Assembly (NCBI GenBank): GCA_035371905.1
Contig: DAORXQ010000044.1
Location: forward strand, 1 to 14,377
DNA from: a bacterium
GTDB lineage: Bacteria > Ratteibacteria > UBA8468 > B48-G9 > JAFGKM01
Direction of reading: 5' to 3'
DNA: 14,377 bases
Positions 8,470 to 14,377 of this stretch are shown in pieces; within the stretch, counting starts at the first letter, position 1; each line of letters begins with the position of its first letter. The notes beneath the pieces are model-generated. The model saw only the letters and a list, made by a program, of their open reading frames with translations, was not told where the DNA came from and ran no database searches. The translations under genes were made by a program, and so were the position numbers.

Positions 8470-9365
8470 GCGGGCTTTTTAAAATTTCAAAACCAGACCC
8501 TCTGGAATATGAAAAAAGAGGAGATTTTAAAGGACTTATAAAGTTGTTGAATTATAAGGATGACCCTTATATAAGATGGAAATCAGCAGAAATTCTTGGA
8601 AAATATAAAGTCAGAGAAGCAGTCCCTTATCTTATAAAAAAAATTGATGACCCTGAATGGCGTGTTAGAGCAAAAATAATAGAGGCACTCGGGATTATAG
8701 GTGATCAATCATCAATTGAACCATTACTCAGGCATATAAAAGATGAATATCCTGAAGTCAGATGTTCAGTATGTTATGCACTTGGCAGATTGAAAGATAA
8801 AAGAGCCACTATAAAATTAATTGAATTAATAAAAGATAAAAATAGATTTGTTCAGAAAGCAGCAATAGAAGCAATTGGAGAAATAGGTGATGAAAGTGCA
8901 TTTGATGAATTGATAAAAATAGCAAGAAATAAACCACCTGAGATAAAAGTTCTGATTGCAGAAACACTTGGAAAAATAGGAAAAAATCTGGTAAAAAGGA
9001 TGATAAATTTACTTGAAAAAACTGAAGATAAAGATATAAAATGGATAATAATAAAAGCACTCGGTGATATAGGAAATAAAGAAGCAGGGCCTATTTTGAC
9101 GAAAAACCTTAAAGATATTAGTTATGAAATAAGGGAAGTATCAGCTGAGAGTTTAGGAAAAATAAAATATGAGGATGCAGTTGATATTTTAATTGAAATG
9201 TTGAATGATAATGAATGGGTGGTGAGAAAAAAAGTTATTGAAGCACTTGAAAAAATAGGAAATAAAAAGGCGCTTCCATATCTTTATGAACTGGAAAAAA
9301 TAGAAAAAGTAGAAGATGTCAGAGTAAAAATAAGAGAAACAATAAAAACCCTTAATACACAATAA
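8466..9365 (+). CDS. HEAT-repeat (PBS lyase HEAT-like) protein
   Basis: The 299 residues are almost entirely about eight to nine tandem helical repeats of about 31 residues. Recurrent cores are YIRWKSAEILGKY, EWRVRAKIIEALGIIGD, EVRCSVCYALGRLKD, RFVQKAAIEAIGEIGD, EIKVLIAETLGKIG, DIKWIIIKALGDIGN, EIREVSAESLGKI and EWVVRKKVIEALEKIGN. Such solenoids serve as protein-binding scaffolds or as partners of small enzymes. There is no signal peptide or catalytic motif. The start overlaps the upstream URO-D-like gene by four bases (ATGA), implying coupled translation and perhaps a physical partnership. The last six residues (KTLNTQ) and the stop codon are encoded by the first copy of a 54-bp dispersed repeat, so the original C-terminus may have been different. 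No specific partner can be named. Confidence 0.85.
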   Translation: MSGLFKISKPDPLEYEKRGDFKGLIKLLNYKDDPYIRWKSAEILGKYKVREAVPYLIKKIDDPEWRVRAKIIEALGIIGDQSSIEPLLRHIKDEYPEVRCSVCYALGRLKDKRATIKLIELIKDKNRFVQKAAIEAIGEIGDESAFDELIKIARNKPPEIKVLIAETLGKIGKNLVKRMINLLEKTEDKDIKWIIIKALGDIGNKEAGPILTKNLKDISYEIREVSAESLGKIKYEDAVDILIEMLNDNEWVVRKKVIEALEKIGNKKALPYLYELEKIEKVEDVRVKIRETIKTLNTQ

Positions 9366-9396
9366 GTCCCAAAGGACACCTACGAGGTGGGAAAGG
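9343..9396 (+). repeat. 54-bp direct repeat, copy 1 (end of HEAT gene to dppA leader)
   Basis: This copy matches 10169-10222 at 51 of 54 positions, differing only at unit positions 12 (A/G), 25 (T/C) and 51 (A/G). Its left end encodes the last residues and stop of the HEAT protein. It has stop codons in all three forward frames within 23 bases. The right half can form a hairpin (CACCT-ACG-AGGTG, 9377-9389) preceded by a smaller one (GTCC-CAAA-GGAC, 9366-9377), or alternatively pair TCCCA (9367-9371) with TGGGA (9388-9392). It is visibly richer in G+C than its surroundings. Its right border runs into the ribosome-binding site of the next gene. Confidence 0.93.
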
Positions 9397-9399
9397 AGG
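9392..9399 (+). promoter_or_regulatory. Strong Shine-Dalgarno that fixes the dppA-type start
   Basis: AAAGGAGG lies five bases before the ATG at 9405-9407, an ideal distance. This favours that ATG over an in-frame GTG at 9387 that would add six residues and place the start inside the repeat hairpin. The first bases of the site belong to the end of repeat copy 1. Confidence 0.8.
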
Positions 9400-9404
9400 G
9401 AAAT

Positions 9405-10181
9405 ATGAAAATTTATATTGTAACAGATTTGGAAGGAGCAACAGGTGTATTTAAATTCTCACAAACAAGAGAAAGAGGTCCTGAGTTTTATGAAGCAATG
9501 AAATTTTTAATGGGAGATATTGCAGCGGTGTGTGAGGGATTAAAAGAAGCAGGAGTAAAAGAAATTTATGTTATTGACGGTCATGATGGAGGAAACAATT
9601 TTATTCCGGAATTGATGATACCGGGCGTTCGTTATATAACTGGACGTCCAAGACCAGGGGTTTTTTACGGACTTGATGAAACCTTTGATGGAGTAATTCT
9701 TCTTGGTTATCATGCAATGAATGGAACTCCTGACGGTGTTTTAAATCATACACAGAGTTCAATTGCCGAATTAAAATATTACTATGATGGAATTGAGAGA
9801 GGAGAAATCTATCAATCAGCAGTTATTGCCGGCCATTTTAATGTTCCTGTTATACTTGTAACTGGAGATGAAGCAGCATGCAGAGAAGCAAAAAAAACAC
9901 TTGGAGAAAATTTACCAACTGTTGCAGTGAAAAAGGGAATAAGTAGAGAGGCAGCAATTTTAATACCTCCAGAAGAAACAAAAATTTTACTGAAAGAGGG
10001 TGCAAAAAAAGCAATAAAGATGCTACCTAAACTTAAACCATATAAGATAAAATTACCTGTAAAATTAAAAATAAGAAAAATTGGGCCTGAAGGCACAAGT
10101 CCTGATAACCCATATTTTACAGAAAAAGAAGTCATTGTTAAAAGTGCTCTTGATATAATAACAGGCAGTAAAAACCCTTGA
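9405..10181 (+). CDS. dppA: M55 family D-aminopeptidase (DppA type)
   Basis: The 258-residue protein begins MKIYIVTDLEGATGV, the family's DxEG metal site. Counting from this start, the expected dinuclear zinc ligands are D8, E10, H60 (DGH), H103 (GYHAMNGT) and E134. H115 in LNHTQSS aligns with the catalytic histidine. These positions match, within one residue, the ones I remember for Bacillus subtilis DppA (D8, E10, H60, H104, E133, H115). DppA releases N-terminal D-amino acids from short D-peptides, probably from peptidoglycan turnover, and assembles as a self-compartmentalising decamer. No dpp transporter genes are visible. The protein is slightly shorter than DppA (about 274). Its last three residues (KNP) and stop come from repeat copy 2. 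The start follows the strong ribosome site rather than an upstream GTG. It ends the uvrB-led gene run, but a repeat separates it from the other genes, so it could be a later arrival. Confidence 0.88.
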   Translation: MKIYIVTDLEGATGVFKFSQTRERGPEFYEAMKFLMGDIAAVCEGLKEAGVKEIYVIDGHDGGNNFIPELMIPGVRYITGRPRPGVFYGLDETFDGVILLGYHAMNGTPDGVLNHTQSSIAELKYYYDGIERGEIYQSAVIAGHFNVPVILVTGDEAACREAKKTLGENLPTVAVKKGISREAAILIPPEETKILLKEGAKKAIKMLPKLKPYKIKLPVKLKIRKIGPEGTSPDNPYFTEKEVIVKSALDIITGSKNP

Positions 10182-10222
10182 TACACAATAAGCCCCAAAG
10201 GACACCTACGAGGTGGGAGAGG
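10169..10222 (+). repeat. 54-bp direct repeat, copy 2 (end of dppA-type gene, between convergent genes)
   Basis: This is the second copy of the element at 9343-9396, in the same orientation, with three substitutions. It supplies the dppA-type stop codon (TGA at 10179-10181) and ends one base before the stop codon of the convergent cyclo-ligase gene. The CACCT-ACG-AGGTG hairpin (10203-10215) is intact. The T-to-C change at unit position 25 breaks the smaller GTCC/GGAC hairpin. At the outer ends, CCTT can still pair with the changed GAGG through a G-U pair. It fills practically the whole gap between the two convergent operons. Confidence 0.93.
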
Positions 10223-10792
10223 TTAGGTAATTATTCTTTTTTCAGTTATTATTATGTCTATTTTTATATCATTTTCATCAACTGGTAATTTCTCATCAAA
10301 AATCTGAAATTCAAAAGCAAGAGATATTTTTTTTGTTTCTGAAGGAATATTTTTCAAAAATCTATCGTAAAATCCACCTCCCATCCCAATTCTGTTTTTA
10401 TAAATATCAAACACAACCCCTGGAACAATTACTATATCTATATTTTCAATTTCTACTGGTCTTAAAAATTTTGGTCCTGGGATCCCCTTTATTTCAATAA
10501 TTTCTTCAGTTGACTTAATTTCAGAAGGTATTAAAATTTTGTTTTTCCAGTTAATATAAGGAAGACAAATAATTTTTTTATCTTCAATTCCTTTTTTTAT
10601 AATCAGGTCTGTCCTTACTTCCCTATCAAAATGATAATATGTGAAAATTACCTTTGAATTTTTGTAAAAATCACTTAATAGAAACTTTTGCTGTATTTTA
10701 AAACTCTTTTCTTCCCAATCCTTAAATTCAAGTATCTCCCTTTCCTTTCTTATCTCCTTCCTTATTTCTGCCTTCTTTTGTTTTTGATTCAT
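10223..10792 (-). CDS. 5-formyltetrahydrofolate cyclo-ligase
   Basis: This cytoplasmic enzyme uses ATP to convert 5-formyl-THF to 5,10-methenyl-THF, returning a dead-end folate to the C1 pool. The protein is 189 residues, normal for the family. It shows the basic N-terminus KAEIRKEIRKERE (7-19), the folate-binding region TYYHFDREVRTDLI (51-64) and the signature VPGVVFD with RIGMGGGFYDRFL (134-146). I chose the ATG at 10792 because the conserved N-terminal lysine/arginine helix begins just after it. A TTG at 10816 would add eight residues without support. Neither start has a clear Shine-Dalgarno. The gene begins inside rarA in another frame (65-nt overlap), so translation is probably coupled. 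It ends a Wood-Ljungdahl gene run, which fits its folate role. The usual symbols (fau, ygfA, MTHFS) vary, so none is assigned. Confidence 0.93.
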   Translation of the reverse strand: MNQKQKKAEIRKEIRKEREILEFKDWEEKSFKIQQKFLLSDFYKNSKVIFTYYHFDREVRTDLIIKKGIEDKKIICLPYINWKNKILIPSEIKSTEEIIEIKGIPGPKFLRPVEIENIDIVIVPGVVFDIYKNRIGMGGGFYDRFLKNIPSETKKISLAFEFQIFDEKLPVDENDIKIDIIITEKRIIT

Positions 10793-12098
10793 TTTTAAGT
10801 TTTTCAATATCTTCAAGAAATTTTTTTATCTTACTTTCATATCCAATATCCAGTGGAAAATAGAATTTTTTAGTTCCTTCTCTATATTTTTGAATAACAT
10901 AGTGAGAAGGATAATCATGAGGATACTTATAACCAATCCCTCTGCCAAGTTTTTCTGCTCCTTTATATCCAGTACCTTTAAGATGGTCAGGTACCTCTTC
11001 TACTTTTTCACTTTCAACTTCTTTCATTGCTTCTTCAATTGCAAGATATGAAGAATTACATTTTGGAGATGTTGAAAGATATATAACTGTTTGAGCAAGG
11101 ATAATTTTTGCTTCTGGCATACCAACAACCTCTACTGCTTGATAACATGAATTTGCAAGGATAAGTGCCTGAGGGTCTGCATTCCCAATATCTTCAGAAG
11201 CAAAAATCAACATTCTTCTTGCTATAAATCTTGGGTCTTCACCACTTACAAGCATTTTTGCAAGATAATATAAAGCACTGTCAGGATCAGACCCTCTCAT
11301 ACTTTTTATAAAAGCAGAGATTGTGTCATAATGTGCATCATGTTTTCTATCATAGATAAAATATTTATCAACAAATTCTTTAACTTTATTCAAATCAATT
11401 ATAATATAACCATCTTTCTCAATTTCAGAAGTTAAAATGCAAAATTCAAAAGTATTCAATGCTTTTCTTGCATCTCCCTGACTTTTTTTGCCTATAAATT
11501 CAATTGCCTCTTTCGTTATTTTTATCTTATAATTCCCAAGTCCTTTTTTACTTCTTAATGCCCTTTTAATTATTTCTTCTATTTCTTCTTCGCTCAAAGG
11601 TTTAAATTCAAATACAAGTGATCTTGAAAGTAAAGGTGTATTTATATAAAAATAAGGATTGTGGATTGTTGCACAGATTAAAGTAATTGTCCCTTCCTCT
11701 ACATCTTTAAGTAATGCATCCTGTTGAAGTTTATTAAAATGTGAAATCTCATCAAGAAATAAAATTGTTCCCCTCTTTTCCAATCTTTGCCTTTCCCTTG
11801 CTTCTTTTAATACTTCCCTTACATCAGAAACTGTTGCTGTAACCGCATTTAAAGAAACAAATTTCTTCTTTGTCATATTTGCTATTATCATTGCAAGTGC
11901 AGTTTTACCACAACCAGGTGGCCCATAAAAAACAAGAGAAGGAATTCTATCACTTTCAATTATTTTTCTCAATGGTTTTCCTTCGTCAAGCAAATGTTTT
12001 TGTCCAACAAAGTCCTCAAGTTTTTCAGGCCTAACTCTTATGGAAAGTGGTAAATTTTCAAATTTTTTTTCTACTTCAGATTTAAAAAGTCCGTTCAT
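10728..12098 (-). CDS. rarA: Replication-associated recombination protein RarA (MgsA), AAA+ ATPase
   Basis: RarA acts at stalled replication forks and DNA gaps, interacts with SSB and resembles clamp-loader subunits. The 456 residues contain the N-terminal IRVRPEKLEDFVGQKHLL (20-37), Walker A GPPGCGKT (59-66), Walker B TILFLDEIS (111-119), the sensor region ICATIHNPYFYINTPLLSRS, the lid domain, and the C-terminal tetramerisation region with RMLIFASEDIGNADPQAL, YLATSP-like YLSTSP, and DHLKGTGYKGAEKLGRGIGYKYPHDYPSHYV. After the usual end (about residue 437) comes a lysine/glycine-rich tail of about 19 residues that is encoded where the cyclo-ligase gene begins in another frame. The start lies one base after the DUF3786 stop with no Shine-Dalgarno, implying translational coupling. 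Its presence in a C1-metabolism operon is unexpected, since the gene is not known to act there. The family call is secure. Confidence 0.97.
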   Translation of the reverse strand: MNGLFKSEVEKKFENLPLSIRVRPEKLEDFVGQKHLLDEGKPLRKIIESDRIPSLVFYGPPGCGKTALAMIIANMTKKKFVSLNAVTATVSDVREVLKEARERQRLEKRGTILFLDEISHFNKLQQDALLKDVEEGTITLICATIHNPYFYINTPLLSRSLVFEFKPLSEEEIEEIIKRALRSKKGLGNYKIKITKEAIEFIGKKSQGDARKALNTFEFCILTSEIEKDGYIIIDLNKVKEFVDKYFIYDRKHDAHYDTISAFIKSMRGSDPDSALYYLAKMLVSGEDPRFIARRMLIFASEDIGNADPQALILANSCYQAVEVVGMPEAKIILAQTVIYLSTSPKCNSSYLAIEEAMKEVESEKVEEVPDHLKGTGYKGAEKLGRGIGYKYPHDYPSHYVIQKYREGTKKFYFPLDIGYESKIKKFLEDIEKLKNESKTKEGRNKEGDKKGKGDT

Positions 12099-12099
12099 T

Positions 12100-12663
12100 T
12101 TAGGTTATTTTTGAAACAATAATTTCTCCAATAATTGCAATGTCTTCTATCTCAAAAATTTCAGAAGTTGTCTTGTTAAATAAAATTCTTAAGTCCGCTG
12201 GAAATTCGTCATCTTCCGGAATTAAATCAAAAATAAAAAACACATCAGAAAATATATTGAATTTAACTGAAAAATCATTAAATCTTTCTGCTCCTATTTC
12301 TATACTTTTTCCTACAAATTTTTCTGGTTCTTTTCCATATTTTTTAATTAAAGGCAAATAAATCCTTGAATAAATAGATGGAAAGTAAAAATTACCTTCT
12401 GGTAAACTTTTAAATGTAATTAATTCATCGCTTTTTTTATAAGGGAATTTGCATAAATAACGAAGGATTATAACTTTTTCTTTATCATTAATATCTTTGT
12501 TAAACTTCATAGATAAGATGTCTATTTTTATTACTTGATTAAGATAGGTCAATTCAATTTCGTTTTCTCCATAAATAAAATCTTCTTTTAATTTCTTTTT
12601 TTTTATTAGTCCTTTCAGTTCCTCAAAATATTTATTAATAAGTTCAGTATAGGTTTCTGTCAT
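12100..12663 (-). CDS. DUF3786 family protein
   Basis: The 187-residue soluble protein fits DUF3786 as I recall it: an ILRYLCKF helix (66-73), the segment LITFKSLPEGNFYFP (81-95), a run LPLIKKYGKEPEKF, an IEIGAERFNDFSVKFNIF strand, and above all the hallmark PEDDEFPADLRILFN (149-163), followed by a C-terminal EIEDIAIIGEII helix. Family members are often found beside corrinoid and acetyl-CoA pathway genes, but no biochemical role is established that I know of. Here it sits directly after acsE (one-base gap, no Shine-Dalgarno, so translation is probably coupled) and directly before rarA. A part in assembling or reactivating the corrinoid protein is a reasonable guess from context only. It has no cysteine cluster that would suggest an Fe-S site. 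Confidence 0.75.
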   Translation of the reverse strand: MTETYTELINKYFEELKGLIKKKKLKEDFIYGENEIELTYLNQVIKIDILSMKFNKDINDKEKVIILRYLCKFPYKKSDELITFKSLPEGNFYFPSIYSRIYLPLIKKYGKEPEKFVGKSIEIGAERFNDFSVKFNIFSDVFFIFDLIPEDDEFPADLRILFNKTTSEIFEIEDIAIIGEIIVSKIT

Positions 12664-12664
12664 T

Positions 12665-13540
12665 TTAAAGTTTTAAATATGAGTCAGAATAAATTGATTT
12701 TCCAAGAAGGATATTAACTGTTTTTACATAATTTCTTTTTTCTTCATTTAAACCAGTTAAATCAATCTCTTCATCCATTGCTTTCCATATAAGATTTTTA
12801 ATATCATCTCTTTCTCCTCTCACAAGTGAAATCAGTTCTTTATCATAGGCATCAACAATTGCACTATTCATTCCATATTTCCAAAGCATAACAAGATATG
12901 TTCTATTTATAAGACCTCTTAACTCATTCAAAGCACCATTTGAAACATTTGAAAGACCACATGTTGAATTACAATCAGAAAACAAATCATTAAACATCTT
13001 CATAAATTCAATAACACTTACAACTTGTTCCTGTTGAAATCTTACTGGTAAAACTATTGGGTCAAAATATACCTTATCATGAGAAATTTCATATTCATCA
13101 ATTTTAGCCAAAAAATTTGCTGCTATTGCTCCTCTTTCATTCTCATCCCTTGGCATTCCTTCTTTTCCAAGTAAAAGTCCTATAAATTTACAATTATATT
13201 TTTTAACAAGTGGTAAAAGTTCATCCATCCTTTCTTCTGTTGCCTGTATTGAGTTTATAATTGCTTTTTCTCCTTCCATTTCAAGACCAACTTTCAATGC
13301 CTCAATATTTGTTGTGTCAAGTGATAATGGTAAATCACATACTTCTCTTACTGTTTTTATAATCCATTCCATTAAGAATGGACCGTCTTTTCTTGCAGGA
13401 CCTATATTTAAATCAAGATAGTCCATTCCATTATTTTTGCTTTCAATTGCTACCTTCTGAATTATTTCTTTTTTTCTCTCATTTATTGCACCTTTAATTT
13501 TTTTGTTCATAATGTTTATATTTTCACCTATCAGAAACAT
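12665..13540 (-). CDS. acsE: 5-methyltetrahydrofolate:corrinoid/iron-sulfur protein methyltransferase
   Basis: The enzyme moves the methyl group of methyl-THF to the Co(I) centre of the corrinoid Fe-S protein, the link between the methyl and carbonyl branches of the Wood-Ljungdahl pathway. The 291-residue pterin-binding TIM barrel starts MFLIGENIN and contains MDYLDLNIGPA (39-49), LSLDTTN (72-78), AIINSIQA (93-100), YFDPIVLP (158-165) and GLSNVSNGA (195-203). D75, N96, D160 and N198 coincide, within one residue, with the folate-contact and catalytic residues of the Moorella thermoacetica enzyme as I remember it. Compared with that protein (262 residues), this one has about 30 extra residues near 238-272, before the conserved SIYSDSYLKL ending. 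An AGGAGGT ribosome site in the 15-bp gap after acsC fixes the start. It lies directly downstream of its partner subunit gene. Confidence 0.95.
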   Translation of the reverse strand: MFLIGENINIMNKKIKGAINERKKEIIQKVAIESKNNGMDYLDLNIGPARKDGPFLMEWIIKTVREVCDLPLSLDTTNIEALKVGLEMEGEKAIINSIQATEERMDELLPLVKKYNCKFIGLLLGKEGMPRDENERGAIAANFLAKIDEYEISHDKVYFDPIVLPVRFQQEQVVSVIEFMKMFNDLFSDCNSTCGLSNVSNGALNELRGLINRTYLVMLWKYGMNSAIVDAYDKELISLVRGERDDIKNLIWKAMDEEIDLTGLNEEKRNYVKTVNILLGKSIYSDSYLKL

Positions 13541-13555
13541 TTTTACCTCCTAATT

Positions 13556-14377
13556 TTAAATTTCAACATTTTTCAGAAATGACGGAATATGTGCTGCTTC
13601 TCTTGGACCAAGTAAAATCTTCCAATCAGGTAGTTCTTCTTCAAGTTCTCCATAAATCTGTGCAACAACCCCAGGAATAATTAAAACTTTTTTATTTAAT
13701 CTTTCACCAATTTTTGTCTTCTTCACAAGATTTGCTATTGTTTCTGCATTAAACTTATCAGCAGCCCATGAGGTTAAAACTGAAAGACCTTCTGTATCCT
13801 GAATTAACAAATATGCTGGTATTCTTGAATTTTCTATTTCTCCAGAAACAATAAAGTAAGTTAGTGAAAAATTTGTAGTAACAAAGACAGGAGAATTTTC
13901 ATCTGGTTTTCCTATTTCATATATTCCTTCAGGAGTTGTTAATGGTCTTTGAGGGTCAGTGAATATATTCAATCTTTCAATTAGCAGAGGAAATAGGACT
14001 TCCCCTCTTAATTTTGAAAGTAAAACTATACTTCCATATTTAGCAATAAAAATAGAAGCATAAACACCTTCTTTTAAATAATCATCGGTAAGGAAGGATG
14101 GAATTGTCAAAATTGGATATCCAAATTCTTTAATTTTTTTTAAAATAGCACCTCTTCTGATAAATATAACATTCTTAAAAAGGTCTGATATTTCATTATT
14201 TGAAGGAAATATTATAATTTCTTCTATGCCTTTATCCTGTAAGGTTTTCACATTGCTTGTTATTTCTTCTATTGTCTCTCCTCTAACAATCACTGGAAGA
14301 TTAAATTCTTTCGCAATATTTAAAATCTCCTCTGAAATTTTTTCAGAAAAAATAATGGGTCTTACATCTTTGCATAT
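13556..14377 (-). CDS. acsC: Corrinoid/iron-sulfur protein large (gamma) subunit, C-terminal 273 residues (runs off the right edge)
   Basis: This subunit of the acetyl-CoA decarbonylase/synthase system carries the corrinoid that accepts the methyl group from AcsE and passes it to acetyl-CoA synthase. The frame is open to base 14377; the GTG at 14293 is internal, because the residues before it (EEILNIAKEFNLPVIVRGE) continue the conserved barrel. The C-terminal half is diagnostic: NIFTDPQRPLTTPEGIYEIG, NFSLTYFIVSGEIENSRIPAYL, DTEGLSVLTSWAADKF, IPGVVAQIYGELEEELPDWK and LLGPREAAHIPSFLK. The full family length is about 440-450 residues, so the N-terminal [4Fe-4S] domain and part of the TIM barrel are missing here only because of the window edge. 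It is the most upstream visible gene of the operon that continues with acsE. Whether acsB, acsD and the CO dehydrogenase genes lie further upstream cannot be seen. Confidence 0.95.
   Translation of the reverse strand: MCKDVRPIIFSEKISEEILNIAKEFNLPVIVRGETIEEITSNVKTLQDKGIEEIIIFPSNNEISDLFKNVIFIRRGAILKKIKEFGYPILTIPSFLTDDYLKEGVYASIFIAKYGSIVLLSKLRGEVLFPLLIERLNIFTDPQRPLTTPEGIYEIGKPDENSPVFVTTNFSLTYFIVSGEIENSRIPAYLLIQDTEGLSVLTSWAADKFNAETIANLVKKTKIGERLNKKVLIIPGVVAQIYGELEEELPDWKILLGPREAAHIPSFLKNVEI

Noticed and set aside
9387..9404. Upstream GTG start for the dppA-type gene
   Set aside because: It lies inside the repeat hairpin and lacks a ribosome site. The ATG at 9405 has an ideal Shine-Dalgarno and begins the conserved MKIYI-DxEG motif.
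9812..10198. 128-codon reading frame antisense to the dppA-type gene
   Set aside because: It mirrors the conserved M55 coding sequence, shows no recognisable domain and starts inside repeat copy 2; it is a shadow frame.
10182..10222. Intrinsic terminator between the convergent operons
   Set aside because: The hairpin is short and is not followed by a T-tract in either direction.
10169..10228. Integron attC site, because GTTAGGT at 10222-10228 fits GTTRRRY and the repeats flank a gene
   Set aside because: No matching RYYYAAC partner exists at the left end, copy 1 lacks the GTT core altogether, and no integrase gene is visible.
14291..14293. GTG as a genuine start of the corrinoid protein gene
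   Set aside because: The frame continues upstream to the window edge with conserved barrel sequence, so this is an internal valine codon of a gene cut by the edge.

Overview
This AT-rich window (by eye about one third G+C) is a densely packed piece of a bacterial chromosome. It has twelve protein genes, short intergenic gaps and many start/stop overlaps. I see no tRNA, rRNA, CRISPR array, transposase or phage gene. The right end carries acetyl-CoA (Wood-Ljungdahl) pathway genes, so the source is an anaerobe. The mix of carbonyl-branch corrinoid proteins, a DUF5060-type glycoside hydrolase, a Gfo/Idh/MocA oxidoreductase and a URO-D-like protein in an AT-rich genome resembles uncultured candidate lineages such as Omnitrophota/Ratteibacteria. 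That placement is a low-confidence impression.

Region 1 (1-5281, minus strand) encodes, in transcription order, a MgtE Mg2+ transporter, a Gfo/Idh/MocA dehydrogenase, an exported clan GH-A (GH5-like) hydrolase and the N-terminus of a membrane family-2 glycosyltransferase that runs off the left edge. The last three are translationally linked (1-nt and 11-nt overlaps) and look like a polysaccharide synthesis/processing unit.

Region 2 (5282-5361) is an 80-bp divergent promoter region. A good sigma70 promoter faces mgtE. A perfect TATAAT sits so close to the uvrB ATG that the uvrB mRNA may be leaderless.

Region 3 (5362-10181, plus strand) is a tight run: uvrB (nucleotide excision repair), a URO-D/MtaA-fold protein that lacks one expected zinc ligand, a HEAT-repeat protein and an M55 D-aminopeptidase (DppA type). 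The last gene is bracketed by two nearly identical 54-bp direct repeats. Each repeat forms the 3' end of the gene before it and carries stop codons in all three forward frames. These repeats are the most unusual structure in the window.

Region 4 (10223-14377, minus strand) is a compact operon: acsC (large corrinoid Fe-S protein subunit, cut by the right edge), acsE (methyl-THF methyltransferase), a DUF3786 protein, rarA (replication-fork AAA+ ATPase) and 5-formyl-THF cyclo-ligase. AcsE moves the methyl group of methyl-THF to the AcsC-containing corrinoid protein, and the cyclo-ligase returns 5-formyl-THF to the active folate pool, so three of the five genes share C1 metabolism. rarA is the outlier. 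Regions 3 and 4 converge at the second repeat.
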